DNA of 64,000 bases. Origin: Plantago ovata. Lineage: Eukaryota; Streptophyta; Magnoliopsida; Lamiales; Plantaginaceae. A program made the position numbers and the translations under genes. Below, piece by piece: positions 22,801-32,802 of the stretch (positions are counted from its first letter, which is position 1; each line of letters opens with the position of its first letter). The notes below the pieces were generated by a model that saw only the letters and a program-made list of their open reading frames with translations, was not told where the DNA came from and did not search any database. The stretch covers positions 40,565,129 to 40,629,128 of the forward strand of contig CM051455.1 in the NCBI GenBank assembly GCA_028274465.1, given 5' to 3'.

Positions 22801-24116
22801 ATCCCACATGTTACAGTCTCGAACAACTTCTTCCTGACCGTTATGATTTGCTAGCTCATGTTCCAAAGCCGTTGGGGTCAACATTTCCGCACGAAGAACT
22901 GAATCTTCTATTCTCTTTCTCAAAGAAAACATACCTGCATAATATCTTAACTGCCTTTATTTTCAAAGTAGACAATAACAATGAAAGTGGCATGCACATG
23001 AAGCTAAATAAGGTCATGATTAGTGGTTCTGGAATCTTGGTAATCAATGATTCGCTCATTTATCTCATAGGATTATGAAAAGTATGTTCCCCACATGAAA
23101 CTATAGAGAGATCAGATAAGAGTTGCTCTTTCTTTCCTTTTTTAAGTCAACATTATCAAAGGAAATTTCAAAGTTTCTACTTACTGTCAAGAAAGCTACT
23201 TGTAAATTGTAATCTATCATTCTCGTAACAGGATGTAATTTGCAGAAGGATAACAGAAAAGCCTATGTAAGATAGTATAATCTGATAAGCTAACTATAAG
23301 GTACTCAACACGGTTGATTCGTTAAAGTAGGTGCTTCTTTGACCGAAGCAAGAAGAGAACGTGAAATGATGGCTAAAACTTGATGCAGGAATCAAGATTC
23401 ATGTTATACAAACTTCTCAACTTTTTAAGCTCAGACTAAACAAGCACAATAATGTCTTCGGGTCCAAACAACAGAAGAACATATTCCCAACATGAACAAA
23501 CACTTTCCAAGCCACAAATCTACTGAAAGTCGGTACATTAAGTCACTATTTCAGGGTTGGTGAGACACTGGTTAGAGGCCTATTCGAACAATCTCAGTAA
23601 AACTGGTAAGGCAAGGCTTGTATGTGTATGCCAACCCTCTCCCAACCCCTATTAGTGTAGAGGCTCAAGGTTGAGTGTACCTAATTTGTGTTGTTTAATA
23701 ACATTAACAGTAATTCAAAAAGTTTATGCAAGGAAACAACATAATTAGCTATAAATCCCACACAACTCTGACACTCATCATTATTCTAATTCATTTCTAC
23801 AAGTTCCACACCACAGCAATGGAGGAGAAGAAGAGACACAAACTAAGAAATTTGTTGTAAATAAACCACAAAAAAATAGGTAGCTGTACTATATATATGT
23901 AGCAAGTGAAAAAGAGGGAAAGAGCAAACCGAGTTGCTTGTAGAATTTGTTGTCGTTGAGGGGTTCTTGAGAAGCCCGAAAAGCTCTGGAGCTGAAATTC
24001 GCTGATAAAGGACAGGAGGACTTTGAAGTGGTTGAGAAACCCAAAAGTTGTTTATTGAGCGGAATTTCAATGGAAAACCCAGGAGACATTATTCCCTTGG
24101 CCGCCATTTTATCCAT
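19863..24116 (-). CDS. PRFB3: Peptide chain release factor PrfB3-like protein, chloroplast
   Basis: A derived bacterial RF2-type protein of plastids that does not terminate translation. Arabidopsis PrfB3 binds and protects the 3' end of petB mRNA, supporting the cytochrome b6f complex. Six exons with consistent phase (plus coordinates): 23930-24116, 22717-22934, 22274-22474, 20682-20894, 20348-20525, 19863-20152; 1287 nt, 428 residues, close to the known length. The RF N-terminal coiled coil (LRKRIEDSVLRAEMLTP, DLGESNERLMKLADS) leads into IELEFKYAYGYLSGERGVHSMIKV, the RF2 core. At the site where true release factors carry GGQ the sequence reads NSPGVQIEHIPTGLKVHSTG, so the peptidyl-hydrolysis motif is absent, as expected for PrfB3. 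The C-terminus keeps RSRFANKIRALNRLKAKL. I start at the first ATG (MDKMAAKG); MAAKG nine bases on is the alternative. The N-terminus is serine/arginine-rich, consistent with a transit peptide. Confidence 0.92.
21252..21323 (+). tRNA. Initiator tRNA-Met (CAU)
   Basis: A full 72-nt cloverleaf: acceptor stem ATCAGAG pairs with CTCTGAT, with unpaired final A; the D-arm begins TGGCGCAGCGGAAGCG; anticodon loop CCCATAACCC with anticodon CAT at 21284-21286; T-arm region AGGATCGAAACCT instead of the usual TTC-containing loop. The AU start pair, GGG/CCC anticodon stem and GATCGAAA loop identify the eukaryotic initiator. A T5 Pol III terminator lies at 21326-21330. The gene lies inside the intron 20895-22273 of PrfB3, on the opposite strand. 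Confidence 0.97.
21324..21480. repeat. AT-rich tandem repeat downstream of tRNA-iMet
   Basis: Three copies (about 50-60 bp) of a unit made of 'tataatatttttatattttt' and 'catttcatagctat'. Degenerate copies of the second part continue to about 21735 ('catagctattcacttc'). Confidence 0.65.
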
Positions 24117-27100
24117 TATCGGGAGCTCACCTCAATTTGTTTGCTCTATGTTTTTCATTTTTCTTGTTAATAATAAGTACTACTTCTATTTCGAAAATTT
24201 GTCGAGTGGCGGCAGGTACAGGCACGTGTTAGAAAGTATAAACAAAAGGATGGACTGTGTATTGGAGGACAGTGTACCTTGGGACGCCCAAAATGGCACA
24301 TTATTAGCAGGACAGAGAGATTACTCATCAGTTTTGACTCCCGATGAATCATTTATGTTTAGTAAAATAATTTTGCTCCATTTAACTTTCAAATACTTCT
24401 AAGCCATAATGAAACATTAAATTATGTTTATATTATGAAAATATGTCTATACTTTCACAATATAATTTTATTAAATATTTATTTTCGATGTGATTTTACA
24501 TCTATTGAAGTTCAAATGAGATTTTAAAAAATTAACAAAATGAACGTAAATAATTCAGTGGTCGGAGTAAGTGACATTATATAAATATATAAAACGGGAG
24601 ATTGATCATGTCAATCTCCTCACAAATATGGATAACCAAATATTAAGAGCCGGGGAAGAAGCTTTTAGCAAGCAGGTGATCATGAAGAAGGTCTCGTGCG
24701 CTCATGGCCAAGACACATCTCAGAATTGAGTTGTGATGGCAACGAGGACATTGCCGGCCTTGGTTGGCCTGCTAGGCTCTGGGCGACCTAGTCAAGTACC
24801 GCACGGGTTTGGGTTCTCTCGGTAAGCCAAGTTTTATCCCGTGACATTAATTTTCAGATTATTAACGTAAACAAAAGAGAAAAAGGGAACTTTCCAACAA
24901 CAACTCAACAATACCTTTACATAGTTGAAGACTTTGAACTAGCGGTAAAGTCCAAGTACGAATACACAAAGCCACAAAAAATTTCATGAAACATTTGATG
25001 AAGTACACACGAATATAATGTTTAATTAAACATGTATTGTATATCATCACTACTCAAAATCACAATTTTCATACATTATCCCTAACTTTTTATCTCTCAT
25101 AACTCACATCCCTATTAAAATAAAACTCCAATACCAAAAACCTTTCAAAACTCAATCACATACAAAACTCAAATTTCACCAGAATAATACATTCAAACTC
25201 AAAATTCACTCCCAGACAATACATATATTACTCTAGCGATATTATTATTAAATGTAAATTTTGCAATATGTGAGCCATGCTTGTAATCCAAAAATATAGT
25301 TAAATAAAAGAAACATGTCGTAATAATTCAATGCATTAAAGTGTTGCGTTTTCTAGGAATTGTGGATATCGTATTTAATAGGTTTGTTTACCTCTATTTT
25401 ACGGGTAAAAAAAAAACTCATAACAACCCAGAAATCAAATGGTGCCTATGTTTTTTGAAATGTGTAGCACACTATTTTGGTATTTTGGTTCCAATGTAAT
25501 ACAGTTTGCAAGTCAAAAGACACACAATAAATATTCACTCTATCGTAGTTATAAATGATTGTTTGACAGTGAAATTTTAATGTCAAACCTAGTTATGGAT
25601 TCATCTCTTGTGACTACCATTGCCACAATATAATCGGACCATAGTCGACCGGAAGTCTTGCATATTTTGATCAAATGTTTAAAATAGTAGAAACATTACT
25701 AAGAAGACTTTCCCCCATCGCATTCATTGAATGATTAATCCTATCATACACTTGATAACAAACGCACTAAACACATACATAAAGAACCACATATGACATG
25801 GCAAATCGTCACATACGGAATCACACAATTATTCTTAAAACTAGACTAAAGTCATAACTTAACACTTCAATATAATATATATGTTCAATATTGAAGTTAA
25901 CAAAAGAGGTCTTACCCGTTTACTACGAGGCAAATCGACATAAAAGCCCGATCATCACCGAGCACCAACAAAACCTGATCATTGATCAACTGTTTCTCAT
26001 ATAAAAAAAATGGTGCCCAAGTTGATGAATTATGAGTTCGCGAACATGATCTTTAACCTCCAAGTAGCTAGATCATATCCAAATCATCCCTATTAATCCC
26101 CATCTATCTTCCTCTGCAATAGCTTCACACCACATTTGTCCTTAGACACCATTACCATCTTTCCTCTCAATTCATGCAATGAAGAATCAATACCAAACCA
26201 CCTTGACCGCATAATCATTTAAATACCGTAGATATAAATGATTAATCAGGTAAGATTTTACTGATTAGGTAGCTAATAACTGATAAAATTTGTATTTGTT
26301 GTAATGTTACAAAAATTATTATATAATTTCTCCGAAACTTTAAAAAGTCTCATTACTCTTTCTTTTTTGTTTCTTTTATAATCGGTTTGACCTCAAATTA
26401 ATCATAATTTACTATAAAAATAATTTAAAGTTATATTATAAAAATATAATTGTCAAACTCACTGTTTTGTTCTCTTTCCCCGCTCATACCGACTTCAGAC
26501 CCTTATGTCTTCCTAGCAACGGACACTTCTATTCGTCTATTCTACTTAATCTTACAACCAAACTTCCATCGAAATAGTTAGCCAATTGTACATTGGTGGC
26601 GCATTTCGTGTATGGTGTCACTTCACTATTTCCAATTGCACAATTGTTGTCATAAATATCATTCCACTCTACACTCGTATTTTGCGGATCTCTTCATTCT
26701 AACCATCACCACAACCCTCGATTAGTTTACAAAGCACAAGATATGGGAATCACTATAGATGGATGGTATGATTCAGGTTTTATCAATGTAATTATCAAGT
26801 TTTGGAATCATCTCCTCCCCTAGATTAACACATCTACCTCTGGATTTACACATGTAAGTAGTCGTGTCTCTTTTATCAACTCTTTTACGGTTGAACAGAT
26901 TCGCATACTGTGTTATTCTGCCTTGGAGTTTTGCCATTAACCACTCTATGATGCGGTAATATTATTTGCTCCAATTGTAAATAATTCACGTCATATGTTA
27001 AATTGTTAGATGCATGTAAAAAATCACATAAGTATGTTGTATCATCTGGGATTATCATTTAATTAAATAGTTAACTTCACAATAGCATTTTGCATACCAA

Positions 27101-28398
27101 AGGCATGCAGCATGCTAGATTTGCAATATGATCTCTCCACAACCGGGTTAGTCCTATGGCATTTTTGTGACAATTACACCATCCAAGTCCCTAAAATTAG
27201 CAACTTGTATATATAAAAAGCCAAATAGCCAAACAAAACAATTTCAAGGGTGAAAATGCGAGAAAGTTCAGTACTATAATGGGTATAATGGGTGTGGTTT
27301 AGTAAATCTTTACCTTTATGTTTGGTATAAGACAGACACTTTCATAATTATCTACATTCAGCCGAAGAGCGGGTGATCATTGAATATGTGCACTTATAAA
27401 AATTGTTCTTCTTTCGGTCTGCATACAGCCGAAAATGTATGCAAGGAACGAAGATTGAGTGACATGGTGATGTTTATGCCACAAGAGCGTTCTCAACATG
27501 AATGTGCAAAATAATTCTTACATTACTTATTTGTGTTCATTGTATTCAGCAAGAATGTACGTGTAAAATAATTCTTACATCAGTTACTTTTGTCATTGTA
27601 TTGCAGTGTAAGCCAAAGTGACTTTTGTTCACTTTACTGAAGAGTAGCCAAAGTTATAATTATAGGATCTCAAATACATAAACAAGCATGTATCCTTAAC
27701 CGCATTTCAATTATCATGCATTCTTCCATCCTAAGATATCATATGAAGTATCATTTTCATAAAGTTTTATTAAATCAAATCTAGTTACCAAACTCACTTG
27801 TCAATCTGATATGAATTTCAAATAAGCTCAAGCCTACACCAAGACGACTTGCGATTCCATTAATGAAGGAGAATGAATCAAGTTTTTGTAAAGTGTTACA
27901 ACTCGTCTACTCTTCACAAATACATTTGTGGTTTATTTGCTCCTTTTAGGTTGATTTTCATTTCCTTATTCGTTTGCTTTTTCCTTTGGTATGTACGAAA
28001 CATATTATTTAGTGCATAAGTTTAATTTTGACCAAACAAATTGATACATTTTTGAAAATCAATCTGAACCACTCAAACACATAATATAACGTACTCCTTA
28101 AAACCTAGTACTATTAAAAGAAGACCAATACACCAGGCTAGGCACTTTTTCATTGGCTCTCCTTCAATACGTACTTGAATGCTTAAATTATCTTTTTTCT
28201 TTAGTGTCAATTATCCCACCATACACTGATACACCTAATTAAATATCACATTTAATTACGAACATGAAAGAATGTTCATGTATAAGACAAAAAGTAATAA
28301 ATAAAATGAATCATGCACCTCTAAAAAGTGTTACTAATAGTATAAATTACTTGTCAAATATAAATACATACTAGTATTATAACAATACTACAAATCAA
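24117..28398. other. Long AT-rich intergenic region, no gene recognised
   Basis: No open frame of recognisable family on either strand. At 24640-24835 there is a clearly GC-richer island of about 200 bp (words such as 'gccggccttggttggcctgc', 'gggcgacctagtcaagtacc') that looks foreign to its surroundings but that I cannot identify. The rest, 25000-28398, is AT-rich with no structured repeat that I could see. Confidence 0.5.
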
Positions 28399-28454
<56 letters not shown>

Positions 28455-28497
28455 TAAAAATAACAAAAGTCTAGTTTATTATTAAAAAATAAAAATA

Positions 28498-28564
<67 letters not shown>
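28399..28564. repeat. (AAT)n microsatellite in two blocks around a LINE-tail-like motif
   Basis: (AAT)n at 28399-28452 and about 28496-28564. The interrupting 44 bp contains AAAAGTCTAGTT at 28467-28478 (approximately), identical to the 3'-terminal motif of the LINE at 32281-32292, followed by A-rich sequence and then more (AAT)n. So the left flank resembles the end of another, truncated copy of the same element. Confidence 0.85.
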
Positions 28565-31500
28565 TCGGCTCCCTCCGATCGGCCCTCTTTGATCGACCCC
28601 CGTCGATGGCAATTCGCGTGACTCGTTGACCGCGTTTGGTCATTTCGTCACCGGTAAGTAGTTCCTCCCCCTTCCGCGCGTCTGCTCGGCGTGTTGGGGG
28701 CCGTATTGATGATGGACGGCGGCTCTGTTCCAGTGGTGTGTGGCGGCGCGGCCCTGGGCCGGTTATGTCTGTTCTCTCCGGTTTTGGGACCGTAATTGTC
28801 CCCTTCTCCTTGTCTGGTTCCGTTTAGGCTGGTACGTATTTTCTTTTCGGGCCGTTTGTGGGTTCGTTTTTTTTTTTTCTTTTCTTCTGTTCTGGGCGAC
28901 CTGCTGCCCGGTGTTGCGTTTTTCTGTTCGGCTTGTTCTCTCCTTGGACCGTAGGGTGCTGTTGGGTGTTCTGCGGTGTGTGTGCTGGTTTGTGTTTGCC
29001 CTTCTCTGTTCAGGCTGTGTTCTGGTTTTTGTGGGTCCTCTGCTTTTCTTTTGTTCTTCAGCATGTCGCGGTCGTGTGTTGGAAAAATTGTTTGTCCTTT
29101 GCGCGGGAGTGACAGTTGTGGGGGACAAGTTGGTGGGGCTTTCGCTAAGACTTATTTCATTACTCATCTACGAACCCAGCATTTTAAGTCGGACGAACTG
29201 AAAGCCTCCTACAAGGCTCGTATTGCCAGCGACCTATCTCTGTTTTCTGCTTTGGATCTCGCACTTCATCAGGCGGACATTTGGTTGTGTGGTGATTGTC
29301 TTATCACTCACACTTTCACTAAAAAAACTGCAAGCATGTGGATGGGAGTGTGGTTCTTGCGCCAGATCGTGCAGATTCTGTATCCTTGGTATACCGGCTC
29401 CTGTTGGTTTTGTCGGGCCTGTGGGGCCTGTGGCAGGCTCGTCTGTGGAGCTGGGTGGCTCTCCTGTTCTTGATGGAGGTTCGGGGCCCCTTTGCTTTGA
29501 TATTGACCTCCTTGACCGCGTCTTTTCGCTGCCTGTGCGGACGGTTAAGTGCATTCCTCCTAAGTTGAGACTTGGGTTTGCCAGGGTTTTCTTTAGTGCT
29601 CTTGACCTGGTCCTTGCGTGCCCAGGGGACTTGTCTGCGTGGGTGCAACTTCTTGTTCTGCCTCGTTGCACCCTGGCTGCTTTTGTGCCGTCCAGTAGGG
29701 CACAGCGCCGTTCTGGGGAGAGGGTGCGACGTCAATTTGAGGGCATTTCTAGTGCCATTGCACGCTGGAGAGACCCTGGGGACCGGTTAGGTTTGGTGAG
29801 GGACTGTTTGTCGGCTGTTTATTCACCCCCTCAGGGTTTTTCAGAGCCTTTTGATGCTGAGGAGGCTAATTTATCCCAGTGTATGCGCAAGTTGAGTGAC
29901 GGGCACTTTACGGCTGCTATTAAGGTCCTCACCTCTTCTGGGGTTGCCCCTGATACCGCTGACACCTTGGCTGAGTTGGAATCTAAGCACCCATTTGCCC
30001 CACCACCGGTTGTACCTCTTTCTTTGCCTGAGGAGGATGCTCTGTCAGTTCAGAAAGACCTTGTGTTGAATAGGATTCGGAGTTTTCCCAAGGGTACTTC
30101 CTGCGGTCGTGATGGTCTCAGAGCCCAACATTTGTTGGATATTTTAGGGGGTGCTGCTACTGCTGTTTCTGATGGCCTGTTGGCGTCTATCACTGGGGTC
30201 GTCAACCTTTTTCTGTCGGGTAAGTGTCCTAGCGTGCTTGGGGAATTTATTGCCAGTGCCCCTTTGACTCCTCTTGTGAAGCCAGGAGGGGGTGTTCGAC
30301 CCATTGCCGTGGGTACTGTTTGGCGGAGGCTGGTTTCTAAGGTGGCTTCTTCCTCGGTTGGGAACTTGGTGGCGTCGTACTTGCAGGATTTTCAGTTTGG
30401 TGTTGGGGTCTCGGGTGGGTGTGAGGCTGTTCTTCATTCTGTCAACAGGTTTGTGGAAACTAGAGGAGCCGATGTCGGGCTCTCTATGCTGTTGGTGGAT
30501 TTTAAGAACGCGTTTAACTTGGTTGACAGGAGTGCTCTACTTAGAGAGACTCGGTTGCGGTGTCCAGCCATCTCGCCTTGGGTTGAGTTTTGTTATTCTC
30601 GGCCCACTCGGCTATACTATGGGGACTCGGTTCTTCGGTCGTGTCAGGGGGTTCAGCAAGGGGATCCTTTGGGTCCTTTATTATTCTCGCTGGTTTTGCA
30701 TCCGTTGGTCCACGCTATTCATCAGTCTTGTGAGCTTTCTCTGCAGGCTTGGTATCTTGACGACGGCACTATCATTGGTGATACTCTTATGGTTGTCAAG
30801 GCGCTCGATATTATCCGTGTTGAGGGACCAACTCGTGGGTTGCATCTGAATGTCGATAAGACTGAGCTTTTTTGGCCAGTGGAGGACCCTCGTGGAAAGG
30901 TGGCTGGCCTTTTCCCTTCTTCTATCTCTCGTCCGCTTCGGGGGGTCAAGCTCCTTGGGGGTTCTGTTACTGCGGATTCTGGTTTTTGCCTTGATCTAGT
31001 TGCACGCCGGGTTTCCAAGACCATCTCTTTGTTGGAGGCTATCCGCACGCTTGATGATCCCCAGTGTGAGCTTCTTCTTCTTCGCAATTGTGCGGGGGTG
31101 GCGAAGTTATCTTATGCTTTGAGGACCTGCCCTCCGTTGGCTTGTGGTGATGCTCTAGTCCAGTTTGATCATGCCTTGCGTACTTCTTTGGAGATGATCG
31201 TTACAGGTTCAGGGCCTGGTTTCGGGGATTGGCAGTGGCGGCTTGCCACCCTTCCCATCAGACTTGGCGGTCTGGGGGTCTTATGTGCGGCGGATGTCAG
31301 TCAGTATGCCTTTCTCGCTTCTCGCTTGCAGTCCAGCTCCTTGCAGGATAGGATTCTGTTGAGGTCCGGGGTTATTTCTTCTGGTCCTACCTTTCAGACT
31401 GCTCTTGACAGTTTCTCGACCTTTTGTGGTGTTGATGTGCTCTCTGTTTCATCTAGCTCTCCTGCCCCCCAGTTTATGAAGTCTTTGGCAAAGAGTTATT

Positions 31501-32298
31501 TTGGAGTCATTGATGCACAGTTGCCCTCTCGGTTTGGGTTGAGTCAGCGGCAGAAGGCTCTTCTTAGTTGCATTCGTGCACCTCATGCGCAGGATTACTT
31601 ACTCACCATTCCTATTGATGGGTTGGGACAGCGGATGAACCCGCGACAGTTTCGGGTTGTGTTGTGTTATCGTCTTGCAGTCCCTTTGTTCCCCGATGGT
31701 TCCTCTTGCTCGAGTTGTCGTGTGCGACGGATGGATCAGTGGGGTGACCATGCTGTCCATTGTTCTAGTGAGGTTGGGGTGAAGTTTCGGTACAACCTTG
31801 TGCGTGATACCTTGGCTGACATCTGTTCAAGGGTTGGAGTGGCTGTGCGAAAAGAGGCCCCTATGGGGTTCCTCTCAGATGATGGACGGGACCTTCGCCC
31901 GGCAGACTTGTTATTATACAATTGGGTCCAAGGTCGGGATGCCTGCTTGGATGTTACGGGTGTCTCTCCATTTGCAGGGGGGTTTGGATTCTTGGGTTCC
32001 TGGCGCTGCGTTGCAGTCTGCCGTTCAGAAGAAGAAGAGCAAGTATTCTTCTAAGTGTGCAGAGCACGGCTACTCTTTCATCCCGTTTGCCTTCTCCACC
32101 TTTGGGGAGCTCGATGCGGAGGCCCTGGTTACTTTGTCGCGCCTTAAGCGCTTGTGTATTAGCCATTCCAATGATGTTAGGAGTGGTGTTTTCCTTTTTT
32201 TCTAGACTTAGCTTTTGTATACAAAAAGGGGTGGGTGCACAGCTTGTCTCCCGACTCCCTTCCAATTTTGTGTGAATAATAAAAGTCTAGTTATAAAA

Positions 32299-32299
<1 letters not shown>
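28565..32299 (+). mobile_element. Non-LTR retrotransposon with restriction-like endonuclease signature, inserted in (AAT)n
   Basis: A GC-rich 3.7-kb unit stands out from AT-rich surroundings and is bounded by (AAT)n on both sides. It has a 5' leader of about 500 bp, one broken long reading frame (29063-32205, next entry) and a short 3' UTR ending in aataataaaagtctagtta followed by A and AAT repeats in place of a long poly(A). There are no LTRs. A protein order of zinc finger, reverse transcriptase, CCHC and PD-(D/E)xK-like endonuclease is the layout of R2/R4/NeSL-type LINEs (family knowledge). Animal Dong (R4 clade) elements insert into TAA repeats. Clade placement here is inference. Confidence 0.8.
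29063..32205 (+). pseudogene. LINE polyprotein: C2H2-like finger, reverse transcriptase, CCHC, restriction-like endonuclease (3 frameshifts)
   Basis: Frame 2 starts at ATG 29063 (MSRSCVGKIVCPLRG) and contains a finger: Cys at 29093 and 29117, His at 29165 and 29180 (HLRTQH). At the A run 29321-29327 the frame passes to frame 1 (CKHVDGSVVLAPDRADS), and at 29388-29389 to frame 0, which runs through the RT. RT motifs: LVDFKNAFNLVDR (Asp at 30498), QGVQQGDPLGPLLFSL, and YLDDG at 30753-30767, a Y-L-D-D box where most plant LINEs have FADD. A CCHC knuckle C-x2-C-x10-H-x3-C lies at 31707-31763, then RPAD (31896-31907) and LDVTG (Asp 31950), matching the spacing of a PD-(D/E)xK nuclease. At the G run 31977-31982 the frame shifts to frame 1 and ends at 32205 (...KYSSKCAEHGYSFIPFAFS). 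Intact length would be about 1047 residues. Two single-base losses and one gain; all other codons are clean, so decay is recent or the indels are sequencing errors. Confidence 0.85.
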
Positions 32300-32330
<31 letters not shown>

Positions 32331-32352
32331 TAATAATAATAATAATAATAAA
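32300..32352. repeat. (AAT)n microsatellite at LINE 3' end
   Basis: AAT repeats with one AAC interruption immediately follow the LINE tail, in the same orientation and register type as the left-flanking arrays. Either the element's own tail or its duplicated target. Confidence 0.85.
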
Positions 32353-32802
32353 TCTTATCAAGAAGACAACTTATGTAATCTGTCCCCTCCCGATGTCAAG
32401 ATTCCCTCCATGGCAAGCAAGGCATGTCACTATTGTCTATTAGCGGTGCAAATTAAAATGCTCAGAAGTTAGACCATCTATATGCACACCCAAAACATTG
32501 ATAATACTAGCAAACTATCATCAAATCAAAAAAGTGAACTGCACTGAGAATTGATCACCAGTGTCATAATTCATAAATGTTTTAATAGCAAATCAACTCC
32601 TAAATTAATTGCTTCCCCACTATTTACTTATTAAAGAAAAAAGCAACTCTGTACGGTTGCAGTCTATACAAGCTCTTCAAGACTACCTCTAGCTGGAACC
32701 TAAGCCTTACCAAAGCGATGGAAAATATTAACCTCTATCAAAAGTGTGTGGCGGCGAGACATGAAGTTTTGCATGGCTTTTCAAAAGAATGTGCCAAAGC
32801 TG

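Noticed and set aside
28388..28612. Minus-strand poly-tyrosine open frame
   Set aside because: Produced by (AAT)n read in reverse.
28565..28660. HDV/R2-type self-cleaving ribozyme at the LINE 5' end
   Set aside because: Short GATCGG/CGATC complementarity exists, but I could not build the nested pseudoknot, so it is not claimed.
28648..29735. Several arginine/lysine-rich minus-strand frames across the LINE
   Set aside because: Antisense shadows of a GC-rich coding region; no family signature.
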